From Mycobacterium aquaticum (GTDB lineage: Bacteria; Actinomycetota; Actinomycetes; Mycobacteriales; Mycobacteriaceae): 64,000 bases of DNA. Positions 45,701 to 55,606 of this stretch are shown here, one piece after another. The translations under genes were made by a program, and so were the position numbers. The stretch is taken from NCBI RefSeq assembly GCF_002086485.1, contig NZ_MVHF01000008.1:1-64000 (forward strand), read 5' to 3'. The number at the start of each line of letters is the position of its first letter. The first letter of the stretch is position 1. The notes below the pieces were generated by a model that saw only the letters and a program-made list of their open reading frames with translations, made no database searches and was not told where the DNA came from.

Positions 45701-46885
45701 ATGACGACAATCGACAACCCCACCCCTGCAGCCGCGGGTACCAATCCCGAAGGCGGAAGCCTCATTCGCACCTTGGGCGGCGAATACTATTGGGACACCG
45801 AGATTTTCCGGGCTGAGCAGGAGAACATCTTCGAGAAGATGTGGTTCTGCTCCGTGCGAAGCAGCGACCTGCCCGAACCGGGTGATTTCCGCAAGGTCCA
45901 GGTGGGCCGGGAGAGTGTGCTGATCGTCCGCGGCCGGGACAAGCAGCTCCGTGCGTTCCTGAACATCTGCCGGCACCGCGGAGCGATGCTGTGCACCGAG
46001 GACTCGGGTGCTGTGAAGCGGCACCTGCGGTGCCCGTACCACGCGTGGACCTACGGGCTGGACGGCAAGCTGGTCGCCGCCCCCAACCTGGGCACGCTCA
46101 AGGAAGACGACGGCACCGACATCGATCGCACCGAATACGGTCTGGTGCCGGTCGCTCTGCGTGAGTGGCTCGGCTACGCGTGGGTCTGCCTGGCCGACGA
46201 ACTGCCGTCATTCGAGGACGAGGTGATCGGTGCGGTCACCCAGCGGCTGGGCGACCCTGCCGCCATCGACCACTACCACATCGACGAGCTGGCCGTCGGC
46301 CGGCGGGTGGTCTACGACGTGGCTGCCAACTGGAAGCTGATCGTCGAGAACTTCATGGAGTGCTACCACTGCGCCACCATTCACCCCGAGCTGACCGAGG
46401 TGCTGCCGGAGTTCGCCGACGGCCTGGCCGCGCAGTACTTCGTCGGGCACGGCGCCGCATTCGGTGAGGACATCGACGGTTTCACCATCGATGGCCGCGC
46501 AGGCTTCGACACGATCGACGGGGTCACCGAAGACCAGGACCGCAAGTACTACGCGATCACGGTCCGGCCGACGGTGTTCATCAACCTGGTGCCCGATCAC
46601 GTGATCCTCCACCGGATGTTCCCGATGGCCCACGACCGCACCATCGTGGAATGCGACTGGCTGTACGCGCCCGACGTGGTTGCCTCGGGTAAGGACGTCG
46701 AGCATTCGATGGAGCTGTTCCACCGGGTCAACCAGCAGGACTTCGAAGCCTGTGAACGTACACAACCCGCAATGTCCTCACGGGCATATCGAAATGGGGG
46801 TGTACTGGTACCCGCCGAGCACCACATCGGGGAATTCCACGAGTGGACGCTGGCCAAATTGGGCGACACCCAGTCGAAGGGGTAG
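45701..46885 (+). CDS. Rieske non-heme iron oxygenase, alpha subunit (probable glycine-betaine/quaternary-amine demethylase)
   Basis: A 394-residue oxygenase alpha subunit. The Rieske domain has C90-R-H92 and C111-P-Y-H114. The catalytic domain has NWKLIVENFMECYHCATIHPEL with the iron ligands His223 and His228. No small beta subunit is encoded, as in the GbcA/CntA-type demethylases of quaternary amines. Neighbours for choline oxidation and betaine aldehyde oxidation make glycine betaine the likely substrate; carnitine or proline betaine are alternatives. Electrons would come from the divergent ferredoxin and reductase. Confidence 0.85.
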   Translation: MTTIDNPTPAAAGTNPEGGSLIRTLGGEYYWDTEIFRAEQENIFEKMWFCSVRSSDLPEPGDFRKVQVGRESVLIVRGRDKQLRAFLNICRHRGAMLCTEDSGAVKRHLRCPYHAWTYGLDGKLVAAPNLGTLKEDDGTDIDRTEYGLVPVALREWLGYAWVCLADELPSFEDEVIGAVTQRLGDPAAIDHYHIDELAVGRRVVYDVAANWKLIVENFMECYHCATIHPELTEVLPEFADGLAAQYFVGHGAAFGEDIDGFTIDGRAGFDTIDGVTEDQDRKYYAITVRPTVFINLVPDHVILHRMFPMAHDRTIVECDWLYAPDVVASGKDVEHSMELFHRVNQQDFEACERTQPAMSSRAYRNGGVLVPAEHHIGEFHEWTLAKLGDTQSKG

Positions 46886-46888
46886 CTG

Positions 46889-48385
46889 ATGTCCGATATC
46901 GGGATGACGATGCAGCCCAGCCTTTACATCGACGGAAAGTGGGTGCATGCCGGCGACGGCGGCACGCGCGACATCGTCAACCCGGCGGACAGCACCGTGG
47001 TCGCTGTCGTCGACGAGGCCACCGCGGCTGATGCGTCCGCCGCGGTGGCCGCGGCCCGGGCCGCTTTCGACAGCGGTCCGTGGCCGCACACGCCGATCGC
47101 CGAGCGGGCGGCCGTGCTCGACCGCATCGCCGACCTGCTGGCCCGCGACCGTGACGAGCTCGCCCGTATCGAGACCCTCGATACGGGGAAGACGTTGCGG
47201 GAGAGCCACATCGACATCGACGATGTGATCTCGGTGTTCCGCTACTACGCCAACCTGGCGGCTGTGGAAGCCGACCGGATCGTCGATGTCGGCGATCCGA
47301 CGGTGATCAGCCGGGTGGTGCGGGAACCGGTCGGGGTGTGTGTGCTGATCGCACCGTGGAACTACCCGTTGCTGCAGATCGCGTGGAAGATCGCGCCTGC
47401 GCTGGCCGCCGGCTGCACCATGGTGGCGAAACCCAGCGAGGTGACCCCGCTGAGCACCATCGTGCTGGTCCGACTGGCCGAGGAGGCCGGTGTTCCTGCC
47501 GGCGTGCTCAACCTGATCCAGGCCAGCGGGGCGGCAGTCGGCGCGGCTCTGACCGACACGCCTGACGTCGACCTCATCTCGTTCACCGGTGGTGCGGCGA
47601 CGGGCACGTCGATCGCTCGCACCGCGGCCGCCCACGCCACCCGGGTGGCACTCGAGCTCGGTGGCAAGAATCCCCACATCGTGTTCGCCGACACCGATTT
47701 CGACATCGCCGTCGATCGCGTACTGACCGGTGTGTTCATGCACTCCGGGCAGGTCTGCTCGTCGGGTACGCGGCTCATCATCGAGGACTCCATCGCCGAC
47801 GAGTTCGTGGCCGCACTGGTCGCACGGGCCGAGAAGATTCGATTCGGCGATGGTCTCGACGAGACCAGCGAGACCGGCCCGTTGGTGTCGATGGCACACC
47901 GGGACAAGGTGGAATCCTATGTGGCATTGGGGATTTCCGAGGGTGCGGAGTTGGTCACCGGGGGTGCGCGGCCAACCGATCCGAAGTACGCGGCAGGTAG
48001 TTTCTACCCACCCACCATCTTCGACCATTGCGATCGGAGCATGCGGGTGGTGACCGAGGAGACCTTCGGTCCGATCCTGACCGTCGAGCGGTTCAGCACC
48101 GAAGCCCAGGCGATCGAGCTGGGCAACGACACACCGTACGGCCTCGCAGCCGGTGTCCGCACCGCGGATCCGGCCAGGGCCGAACGCGTCGCGCGCGCAT
48201 TGCGGGCAGGCACGGTGTGGATCAACGACTTCGGCTTCTACACTCCGGCCGCCGAATGGGGCGGCTTCAAGAAGTCGGGGAACGGCCGCGAGCTCGGACC
48301 GACGGGGCTCGCCGAATACCAAGAGATCAAACACATCTGGAACAGCATCTCGCCGTCGGTGGCGGGCTGGTTCAACGGCGAATAA
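46889..48385 (+). CDS. betB: Betaine aldehyde dehydrogenase (GbsA/BetB-like)
   Basis: A 498-residue NAD(P)-dependent aldehyde dehydrogenase that would oxidise betaine aldehyde to glycine betaine. Catalytic Glu256 (LELGG) and Cys290 (GQVCSSG) are present, with the cofactor loop SFTGGAATG. The C-terminal part (GTVWINDFGFYTPAAEWGG, then FKKSGNGRELG) follows the Bacillus GbsA pattern closely. It starts 3 nt after the oxygenase stop, so it is cotranscribed. Confidence 0.88.
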   Translation: MSDIGMTMQPSLYIDGKWVHAGDGGTRDIVNPADSTVVAVVDEATAADASAAVAAARAAFDSGPWPHTPIAERAAVLDRIADLLARDRDELARIETLDTGKTLRESHIDIDDVISVFRYYANLAAVEADRIVDVGDPTVISRVVREPVGVCVLIAPWNYPLLQIAWKIAPALAAGCTMVAKPSEVTPLSTIVLVRLAEEAGVPAGVLNLIQASGAAVGAALTDTPDVDLISFTGGAATGTSIARTAAAHATRVALELGGKNPHIVFADTDFDIAVDRVLTGVFMHSGQVCSSGTRLIIEDSIADEFVAALVARAEKIRFGDGLDETSETGPLVSMAHRDKVESYVALGISEGAELVTGGARPTDPKYAAGSFYPPTIFDHCDRSMRVVTEETFGPILTVERFSTEAQAIELGNDTPYGLAAGVRTADPARAERVARALRAGTVWINDFGFYTPAAEWGGFKKSGNGRELGPTGLAEYQEIKHIWNSISPSVAGWFNGE

Positions 48386-48415
48386 GCCACCACTTCTCAC
48401 GAAGGATGCACCACC

Positions 48416-49936
48416 ATGTCAATTCGGTCAGACAGCCAAGCCGATGAAAGTGGGATGGAGGACTTCGGCTACAAGGAGTCCCTGGACCGCAGTATTGGAA
48501 AATTCGCGAGTTTCGCGGCCGGGGTCAGTTACATATCGATCCTGACCGGCACCTTCCAGCTCTTCTACGTCGGTTTCGGCAATGCCGGCCCAGCTTATCT
48601 GTGGTCCTGGCCAATGGTTTTCGTCGGGCAGATGGCCGTCGCGTTGTGTTTCATGGAGCTCTCCGCCAAGTACCCGGTCGCCGGGTCGGTCTACAACTGG
48701 TCGAAGAAGCTCGGTAGCCGCATCGTCGGATGGAGCTCGGGCTGGCTCATGCTGACCGCGTCCATCGTGACGCTGTCGGCGGTGGTGTTGGCATTGCAGC
48801 TGAACCTGCCCAGGCTGTGGAGCGGCTTCCAGATGATCGGTGACGGCACCGGAAAGTACGACTTCGCCGCCAACGCAATCATTCTGGGTGTCATCCTGAT
48901 CGCCTTCACCACCACGATCAATGCGTTCGGGGTGCGGCTGATGGCGATGATCAACAGTGCGGGCGTGTTCATCGAGCTGATCGCAGCGGTGCTCATCGCC
49001 GTCATCCTGGCCTTCAACATCAAGCGCGGTCCCAGCGTGTTCTTCTCCACCCACGGCTACGGTGCAGATCTGCCGGGCGGGTACATGGGTGCATTCCTGG
49101 TGGCGTCGTTGGCGTCCCTGTACGTGATGTACGGCTTCGACACCGCCAGCTCACTGGGTGAGGAGACGGTCGAACCGCGCCGTACGGCACCGAAGGCGAT
49201 CCTGCGGGCGATCCTGGCGTCCTTCGTGATCGGTGGCGCCATCCTGGTGTTCGCCGTCATGTCCGCGCCGGATCTCAATGACCCGCTGCTGGGCAGCCCT
49301 GATGGCAGCCTGCAGTACATCGTCGAGAAGGTGATGTGGGGTCCGCTCGGCAAGATCTTCCTGATCTGCATCGTGGTGGCGGTGACGGTGTGTTCCCTGG
49401 CGGTGCACACGGCCGCGATCCGGCTCACGTTCGCGATGGCCCGCGACAACGCTCTCCCGTTCGGCGAGAAGCTGGCTCGGGTGCACCCCAAGACTCAGGC
49501 ACCGGTGGTGCCTGCGGTGGTGATCGGTGTGATCGCCGCGCTGATCCTCGTGATCAACCTCGGTCAGCCCAAGGTGTTCACGGTGTTGACGTCGATCGCC
49601 ATCATCATGATCTACCTGGCCTATCTGATGGTGACCGGCCCGATGCTCAAGAAGCGGCTGCAAGGGCAGTGGCCGCCGGCCGACCTCAAGGAAGGCAATT
49701 ACTTCACCATGGGCAAATGGGGTATGGCGGTCAACATCTTCGCCGTGCTGTGGGGCGTCGGCATGGCCATCAACTTGGCGTGGCCGCGCGTCGCGATCTA
49801 CGGCGACCCTTGGTACAACACGTGGGGCGCATTCGTCTACATCGGCGTCATCCTCGGCCTCGGACTCGTGTGGTACTTCGTCAAGGGCCGCCACCACCTG
49901 GGCACCCTGGCGTCGCACGCGGCGGACAAGCAGTGA
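48416..49936 (+). CDS. APC superfamily permease (amino acid/choline-type)
   Basis: A 506-residue transporter with about 12 transmembrane helices. It belongs to the amino acid/choline transporter branch of the APC superfamily, with the TM1 region AAGVSYISILTGTFQLFYVGFG and MELSAKYPVAGSVYNWSKKLG. In this cluster it probably imports choline, betaine or ethanolamine (inferred). AAGGA precedes the ATG; the stop overlaps the next start. Confidence 0.86.
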   Translation: MSIRSDSQADESGMEDFGYKESLDRSIGKFASFAAGVSYISILTGTFQLFYVGFGNAGPAYLWSWPMVFVGQMAVALCFMELSAKYPVAGSVYNWSKKLGSRIVGWSSGWLMLTASIVTLSAVVLALQLNLPRLWSGFQMIGDGTGKYDFAANAIILGVILIAFTTTINAFGVRLMAMINSAGVFIELIAAVLIAVILAFNIKRGPSVFFSTHGYGADLPGGYMGAFLVASLASLYVMYGFDTASSLGEETVEPRRTAPKAILRAILASFVIGGAILVFAVMSAPDLNDPLLGSPDGSLQYIVEKVMWGPLGKIFLICIVVAVTVCSLAVHTAAIRLTFAMARDNALPFGEKLARVHPKTQAPVVPAVVIGVIAALILVINLGQPKVFTVLTSIAIIMIYLAYLMVTGPMLKKRLQGQWPPADLKEGNYFTMGKWGMAVNIFAVLWGVGMAINLAWPRVAIYGDPWYNTWGAFVYIGVILGLGLVWYFVKGRHHLGTLASHAADKQ

Positions 49937-51222
49937 GGCGGGCCGGCGCCGCTGTCGCGGCAGCGGCGCTCGGCATCCTCGTCGCCGGTTGCGGCACTGA
50001 CGAATCCGCCAAGCCGCAAGCGAGTGAGCCTGCAGCACAGTCGAAGTGCCGCCAACTCGACTCATCTCTGGACTGGCACGACGGGGTGCGGGATTTCCTG
50101 CAGAAGGCCATCGACGCCAACAGCACCTGCACCGGAACGGCCGGCGCGGACGCTCACAAGGTGGCGATCTTCGACTGGGACAACACCGTGGTCAAGAACG
50201 ACATCGGCTACGGCACCAACTTCTACATGCTGGCCAACGACCTCATCCTGCAGCCGGAGAATCAGGATTGGCACCAGACCAGTCGGTACCTGACGGATGC
50301 CGCGGCCAAGGCGTTGACCGCCGCGTGCGGAACTGATGTCCCTGCCGGCAAGCCATTGCCGACCAGCACCAACACCAAGTGTGCGGACGAGATCCTGTCG
50401 ATCCTCGATGACGAAACCACCACCGGCGAAGCCGCTTTCGCCGGGTTTGACGAGCGGCGGATGACCGGTGCGTATGCGTGGGGAGCCGCGCTGTCCGCCG
50501 GTTACACCGCCGACGAACTCGCCGGCTTCGCACAGAAGGTCAAGGAGCAGAATCTCGCCGCGCCGGTCGGTGCCACCCAGAAGATCGGCACCAAGGACAT
50601 GGACGGCTACATCCGGGTCTACCCGCAGATCAAGGATCTCATCGGGACCCTGCAGGCCAACGGGATCGACACCTGGGTGGTCTCGGCGTCGCCAGAGCCG
50701 ATCGTCAAGGTGTGGGCGTCGGAGGTGGGCGTCAAGCCGGATCGGGTGGTCGGCGTGCGCAGCGTCTATGACGCCTCGGGTAAGCAGACGGCTCATCTGG
50801 TCGGGTGCGGTGGAGTCCCCGACGGCGACGACTCGGTGATCACCTACATCGACGGTAAGCGGTGCTGGGCGAACCAGGTGATCTTCGGAGTCGACGGCCC
50901 TGCGGCCTTCGACCAGTTGCCCGCAGAGCGCCGACAGATCCTCGGGGCAGGGGATTCCGTCACGGACGTGACGTTCGTCGGCGATGCCACTGCGGCGTCG
51001 CTCGTGATCAACCGCAACAAGCCCGAACTGATGTGCCGGGCCTATGACGGACTGTTCACCGCAGGTGGTACCTGGGCGGTGAACGAAATGTTCATCGACC
51101 CGCTGCCCCAGCACGCCCCATTCGCGTGCGCAACAGCGTTCACCAAGTCCGACGGGTCCAAGGGTCCCGTTCTGCGACCCGACGGGGCTCCTGTCCCAGA
51201 TCAGGTCGACAGCGTCTTCTGA
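49933..51222 (+). CDS. HAD-family lipoprotein phosphatase (candidate phosphorylcholine phosphatase)
   Basis: A 429-residue exported lipoprotein: signal peptide, lipobox LVAGC (Cys20), then a HAD core. The nucleophile motif is DWDNT (Asp81, Asp83), motif II is the Ser of WVVSASPEP and the metal-binding acid lies in GAGDSVTDVTF. Several extra Cys suggest disulfides. Extracytoplasmic HAD phosphatases that release choline from phosphorylcholine (PchP) are known in Pseudomonas; the location between a choline-type permease and choline oxidase suggests the same role here. The GTG start overlaps the permease stop. Confidence 0.72.
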   Translation: MRRAGAAVAAAALGILVAGCGTDESAKPQASEPAAQSKCRQLDSSLDWHDGVRDFLQKAIDANSTCTGTAGADAHKVAIFDWDNTVVKNDIGYGTNFYMLANDLILQPENQDWHQTSRYLTDAAAKALTAACGTDVPAGKPLPTSTNTKCADEILSILDDETTTGEAAFAGFDERRMTGAYAWGAALSAGYTADELAGFAQKVKEQNLAAPVGATQKIGTKDMDGYIRVYPQIKDLIGTLQANGIDTWVVSASPEPIVKVWASEVGVKPDRVVGVRSVYDASGKQTAHLVGCGGVPDGDDSVITYIDGKRCWANQVIFGVDGPAAFDQLPAERRQILGAGDSVTDVTFVGDATAASLVINRNKPELMCRAYDGLFTAGGTWAVNEMFIDPLPQHAPFACATAFTKSDGSKGPVLRPDGAPVPDQVDSVF

Positions 51223-51267
51223 CGCCAATTTCACCTTTTATCAGTTCATCTCAGGAGTAGCCCCATC

Positions 51268-52845
51268 ATGGTTGACACACAATCGGCAGCGAATACGGAC
51301 ACGTTCGACTACGTCATCGCCGGCGGCGGTACTGCGGGGTGTGTTCTCGCAGCGAGGCTGAGCGAGGACCCGTCGGTGAGCGTGTGCCTCGTCGAGGCAG
51401 GCCCGTCGGACGTCGAGGACCGCAACATCCTGGAGTTGTCGGCGTGGATGCACCTGCTGGATTCCGGCTACGACTGGGACTACCCGGTCGAACCGCAGGA
51501 GAAGGGCAACAGCTTCATGCGGCATGCCCGGGCCAAGGTGCTGGGCGGGTGCTCGTCACACAACTCCTGTATCGCGTTCTGGCCGCCCGCAGAGGGGCTT
51601 GCCGACTGGGAAGCGATGGGCGCCAAGGGATGGGGAGCCGACGGCTTGTGGCCGTTCGTCGCGAAGCTGGAGACCAATGACGCCGAGGGCGATCACCACG
51701 GGCACAGTGGGCCGGTGCGGTTGCGCGACGTGCCGCCGCTGGACCCGTGTGGCGCAGCGGTGCTGGAAGCCGCCGCCAAGGTCGGCCTGCCCACGGTGAA
51801 ATTCAACCGGGGCACCACGGTGACCAACGGTGCGGGCTGGTTCCAGATCAACGCCGCCGAGAACGGCAACCGCATGTCGTCGTCGCACGCCTTCCTGCAC
51901 CCGATCCTGGGGACGCGGAAAAACCTTGAGGTGCGCACGAATTCGTGGGTCAGCGAGATTCTGTTCGACGACGAGAACAACGCCACCGGGGTGCGTTACC
52001 AGCGGCCCGACCTCACCGGGTACGACACGGTGTCGGCCCGCCGCGAGGTGGTCGTGACGGCCGGCGCGATCGACACCCCGAAGCTGCTCATGCTTTCGGG
52101 CATCGGGCCTGCCGAGCACCTGCGGGAGATGGGTATTGCGGTGCGGGTCGATTCCCCGGGCGTCGGATCCAATCTCGATGACCACGTCGAAGGATTGGTG
52201 TTCTGGGAGGCGTCGCGCCCGATGGTCACCAACTCGACCCAGTGGTGGGAGATCGGTCTGTTCACCACCACCGAGCCCGGGCTGAACCAGCCGGATCTGA
52301 TGATGCACTACGGCAGTGTGCCGTTCGACATGAACACCCTGCGGTGGGGGTATCCGACCACGGACAACGGATTCTGCCTCACCCCGAATGTCACGCTGGG
52401 ACGGTCCCGAGGGACGGTGCGGCTGCGCTCGCGCGACTTCCGCGACCGTGCCAAGGTCGATCCCCGTTACTTCACCGATCCCGAAGGGCACGACGAGCGC
52501 GTGATGCTGGCCGGTGTTCGGTTGGCACGCAAGATCGCCGAGCAGGAGCCGTTGCGCAGCTGGGTGGCCCGGGAGCTGGCACCCGGGCCCGAGGCCGTCA
52601 CCGACGACGAGCTGCTGGACTACATCCACAAGACTCACAACACCGTCTACCACCCGGCCGCGACGGCCCGGATGGGATCGGTCGACGACCCGATGGCCGT
52701 GCTCGATCCCGAGCTGCGGGTCAAGGGTGTGCAGCGCCTACGCGTGGTGGATGCCTCGGCGATGCCGAAATTGCCTGCCGTGAACCCGAACATTACGGTG
52801 ATGGCCATGGGCGAGAAGTGCGCAGACCTGATGAAGAAACAGTGA
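51268..52845 (+). CDS. Choline oxidase-type GMC flavoprotein (CodA-like)
   Basis: A 525-residue FAD enzyme of the GMC family oxidising choline to betaine aldehyde and probably on to glycine betaine. Close to Arthrobacter choline oxidase: it keeps the FAD-linking His98 and Ser100 (GGCSSHNSC), the choline-binding Glu308 (DDHVEG), Val460-Tyr-His462 (THNTVYHP) and Asn506 (VNPNIT). The stretch MMHYGSVPFDMNTLR is also shared. These correspond to CodA His99, Ser101, Glu312, His466 and Asn510. Annotation as a choline dehydrogenase (BetA) would be less specific. Starts 45 nt after the phosphatase. Confidence 0.85.
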   Translation: MVDTQSAANTDTFDYVIAGGGTAGCVLAARLSEDPSVSVCLVEAGPSDVEDRNILELSAWMHLLDSGYDWDYPVEPQEKGNSFMRHARAKVLGGCSSHNSCIAFWPPAEGLADWEAMGAKGWGADGLWPFVAKLETNDAEGDHHGHSGPVRLRDVPPLDPCGAAVLEAAAKVGLPTVKFNRGTTVTNGAGWFQINAAENGNRMSSSHAFLHPILGTRKNLEVRTNSWVSEILFDDENNATGVRYQRPDLTGYDTVSARREVVVTAGAIDTPKLLMLSGIGPAEHLREMGIAVRVDSPGVGSNLDDHVEGLVFWEASRPMVTNSTQWWEIGLFTTTEPGLNQPDLMMHYGSVPFDMNTLRWGYPTTDNGFCLTPNVTLGRSRGTVRLRSRDFRDRAKVDPRYFTDPEGHDERVMLAGVRLARKIAEQEPLRSWVARELAPGPEAVTDDELLDYIHKTHNTVYHPAATARMGSVDDPMAVLDPELRVKGVQRLRVVDASAMPKLPAVNPNITVMAMGEKCADLMKKQ

Positions 52846-52846
52846 T

Positions 52847-54697
52847 GTGAGCAACGCCGAGGACGTGGTCGCCTATCTGGGCGACCACGCACCGTTCCAG
52901 TCGATGGCGCCCGACGCCCTGGCTGAACTCGCCTCGGCAAGCACCACACACCATTTCGACGCCGGTGAGCTGATCACCGACTACACGTTGCGGGTCCCCG
53001 ACGAGGTCTGGATGCTGCGTGCCGGCCACGTCGTGTTGTTCGCCGGTGTGGGCGAGGGCGACGAGACGCTGGATACCGTCGAACCTGGCGGCATCTTCGG
53101 GGTCTATGCATTGCTCACCGGTGGCAAGGTGCAATTCGCCGCGCGCGCAACAGAACCGAGCACGCTGCTGCGGTTGCCGGGGGCGCTGGTGCGGTCGGTC
53201 TTCGCCAATCCCGAGGGTTTGTCGTACATCGCCACGTCGGCGTGGGACCGGATCTCGGGCCGCAGCGTCGCGCAGCGGACCTCACGGGCCGCGGTGGCCG
53301 ACCTGGTGCGGGCCGAGCCGGTGCTCACCGCGGCCGAGACACCGATCCGCGATGCGGTGAAGTTGATGGCGGAGCGGCACTCCTCGTACGTCCTGATCCC
53401 GTTGCCGGACGGCGACTTCGGCATCTTCACCGACCGTGATCTGCGCACCCGGGTGGTTGCCGCGGGCATGGGGCTGAACACCGCGGTCGCGCACGCGATG
53501 AGCGCGCCCGCGCACACGGTCACCGGTGATCGCGCCGGTGCGACCGTGCTGATGGAGATGCTGGAATTCGGGTTGCGGCACATGCCGGTGGTGGACCACA
53601 GCGGACGGGTGCTCGGCGTCGTCGAGGAGACCGATCTGGTCGCCTCGTCGACCCGGCAGAGCTTCGTGCTGCGCCGCGCCATCGCTTTCGCGACGAATAC
53701 CGCCGAGTTGCAGGTCGCGGCGCGGCGCATCACCGATCTCGGCGTTGACCTGTTCCGGGGTGGCACCGACGCCGGAGGCACGAGCGCGGTGATCTCGGTG
53801 GTCATCGACGCCGTCGTGCGCCGTGCGCTGGAACTGGAGATCGCCGACCAAACCGGGGCGTGGCGTCATCAGTTCGCCTGGCTCACCATGGGCAGCATTG
53901 CCCGGCGTGAGGCCATGCCCTCCTCCGATGTGGACAGCGCGTTGTCGTGGTCGGACGAAATGTGTTCGGACAAGGGGCGATTCCTGCGCATCGCGGCGGG
54001 CGTGCACACGACGCTCGACCAGTGCGGGCTGCCCGCCGACACCAACGGCGCGGTGGCCTACAAGGCGCGCTTCGCGCGGTGCGCCTCGGAGTGGTCAACG
54101 GCGGCCGAAGGCTGGCTGGACAATCCGATGAAGGACCGTGGGCTGGTGATGTCGTCGCTGCTGCTCGATGCGCGGGTGGTGTGGGGCGACCCGGCCCTGC
54201 ACACCGCGCCAGCGGCATTCTCGCGGATGTCGGTCAATCATCCGCATGCCTTGCGGTTGCAGTTGCTGGATGCGCTCGCGGGCAAGGTGCGTCCCCGTTC
54301 GCTGCGCGACGTCGTCGCGCGTCGCGGCGGCACCTTCGACCTGAAGGCCCATGCGCTGACCCCGATCGTGAACCTGGCACGATGGGCCGGCCTGACCGTC
54401 GGGCTGGTGTCGGCCTCCACACCGGCTCGGCTGGCGGCCGGGGCAGGCAACGGAATCCTCTCCGAGGACGACGCCAATATCCTGCGCGAGGTGTTCGATC
54501 TGCTGCAGCGACTGCGGATGGCCCATCAGATCGATCAGCTCGCCACGGGGTGTACCCCGGGCGACATCATCACCATGTCGGAACTGTCGCCGTTGAACCG
54601 AAGTCTGCTCAATGACGGGGTCCGGGAGATCGCCGCGGTGCAGCGCCGGGTGCGGCAAACGCTGTCCAATACGGTGTCGAGGTCATCAGCCGGCTGA
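52847..54697 (+). CDS. Cyclic-nucleotide-binding / CBS / DUF294 nucleotidyltransferase-like protein
   Basis: A 616-residue multidomain protein. An N-terminal cNMP-binding-like domain (about 10-125) is followed by two CBS domains (about 155-275), a DUF294 nucleotidyltransferase-like domain with MGSIARREAMPSSDVDSALSW (GS...SDxDxA) and a helical DUF294_C domain. It resembles GlnD-type signalling enzymes, but its target is unknown. The GTG start follows choline oxidase by 1 nt, so it is part of the catabolic operon and may sense a nucleotide signal for it. Confidence 0.85.
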   Translation: MSNAEDVVAYLGDHAPFQSMAPDALAELASASTTHHFDAGELITDYTLRVPDEVWMLRAGHVVLFAGVGEGDETLDTVEPGGIFGVYALLTGGKVQFAARATEPSTLLRLPGALVRSVFANPEGLSYIATSAWDRISGRSVAQRTSRAAVADLVRAEPVLTAAETPIRDAVKLMAERHSSYVLIPLPDGDFGIFTDRDLRTRVVAAGMGLNTAVAHAMSAPAHTVTGDRAGATVLMEMLEFGLRHMPVVDHSGRVLGVVEETDLVASSTRQSFVLRRAIAFATNTAELQVAARRITDLGVDLFRGGTDAGGTSAVISVVIDAVVRRALELEIADQTGAWRHQFAWLTMGSIARREAMPSSDVDSALSWSDEMCSDKGRFLRIAAGVHTTLDQCGLPADTNGAVAYKARFARCASEWSTAAEGWLDNPMKDRGLVMSSLLLDARVVWGDPALHTAPAAFSRMSVNHPHALRLQLLDALAGKVRPRSLRDVVARRGGTFDLKAHALTPIVNLARWAGLTVGLVSASTPARLAAGAGNGILSEDDANILREVFDLLQRLRMAHQIDQLATGCTPGDIITMSELSPLNRSLLNDGVREIAAVQRRVRQTLSNTVSRSSAG

Positions 54698-54742
54698 CGG
54701 ACGACCCACATGCTCGCGCGGCACCTTTACACTGAACGTGTT

Positions 54743-55525
54743 ATGAGTTTGCCCAGCACCAGTCGTCAGCCGGTCGCGGCCGTTCAGTCGGTGGACCGTG
54801 CCCTGCAGGTGCTGGAAATCCTGGCAAAGTTGCAGACAGCCGGGGTCACCGAGATCGCGGCCGAGATCGGTGTGCACAAGTCCACGGTGTCGCGGTTGAT
54901 CGCGGTCCTGGAATCGCGGGGTTTCGTCGAGCAACTGTCCGACCGGGGCAAGTATCAGCTGGGCTTCTCGATCGTCCGGCTGGCGGGGTCGACCACCGCC
55001 AGGATGGACCTGGTCAAGCAATCTCAGGACATCTGTGATCAGGTCGCCGAGAAGACGGGCGAGACCACCAATATCGCGATACTCGACGGTGACCGCATCA
55101 TCAACATCGTCGAATCCGTCGGCCGCGGTGAAATCGCGTTGCGCAGCTGGGTCGGCCAGAGCAACCCTGCGCATGCGACGTCCAGCGGCAAGATCCTGCT
55201 GGCGGCATTGCCGCCGTCGGAGGTGCGTGCGCGGCTTGGCCGCAAACTGGAGGCCTATACACCGGCCACGGTCACGGATTTCGCCCGTCTCGGTACAGAA
55301 CTCGAGGCGGCGCGAGAACACGGCTGGGCACCGACGCGCGAGGAACTGGAGACCGGGCTCAACGCGGTGGCTGCCCCCATCCAGGACCACAACGGATCGG
55401 TCATTGCCGCGCTGAGCATTTCGGGCCCGGCCTACCGGTTGGAGCAGTCGAGGTTCGATGAGGTCGCCCAAGTGGTCATCGAGGCGGCCCAGCGAATCAG
55501 CCGCCGGATCGGCTATACCGGCTGA
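54743..55525 (+). CDS. IclR family transcriptional regulator
   Basis: A 260-residue regulator with an N-terminal winged HTH (about 12-75: VQSVDRALQVLEIL ... VHKSTVSRLIAVLESRGFV) and a C-terminal IclR effector domain (ATSSGKILLAALP). It is the only DNA-binding regulator in the choline/betaine cluster and the likely binder of the GTTGC-N7-GCAAC sites at 45296 and 45413. A TACACT box ends 9 nt before the ATG, so it may also have its own promoter. Spacing from the DUF294 gene is 45 nt. Confidence 0.9.
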   Translation: MSLPSTSRQPVAAVQSVDRALQVLEILAKLQTAGVTEIAAEIGVHKSTVSRLIAVLESRGFVEQLSDRGKYQLGFSIVRLAGSTTARMDLVKQSQDICDQVAEKTGETTNIAILDGDRIINIVESVGRGEIALRSWVGQSNPAHATSSGKILLAALPPSEVRARLGRKLEAYTPATVTDFARLGTELEAAREHGWAPTREELETGLNAVAAPIQDHNGSVIAALSISGPAYRLEQSRFDEVAQVVIEAAQRISRRIGYTG

Positions 55526-55606
55526 CGCTTTCGATCCGAAGTCGCCCGTCGGCGGTACAGCTCGGGGATAATCTCCTTCAGAGCTGTAGACCCCCGGAGC
55601 CGCGGT

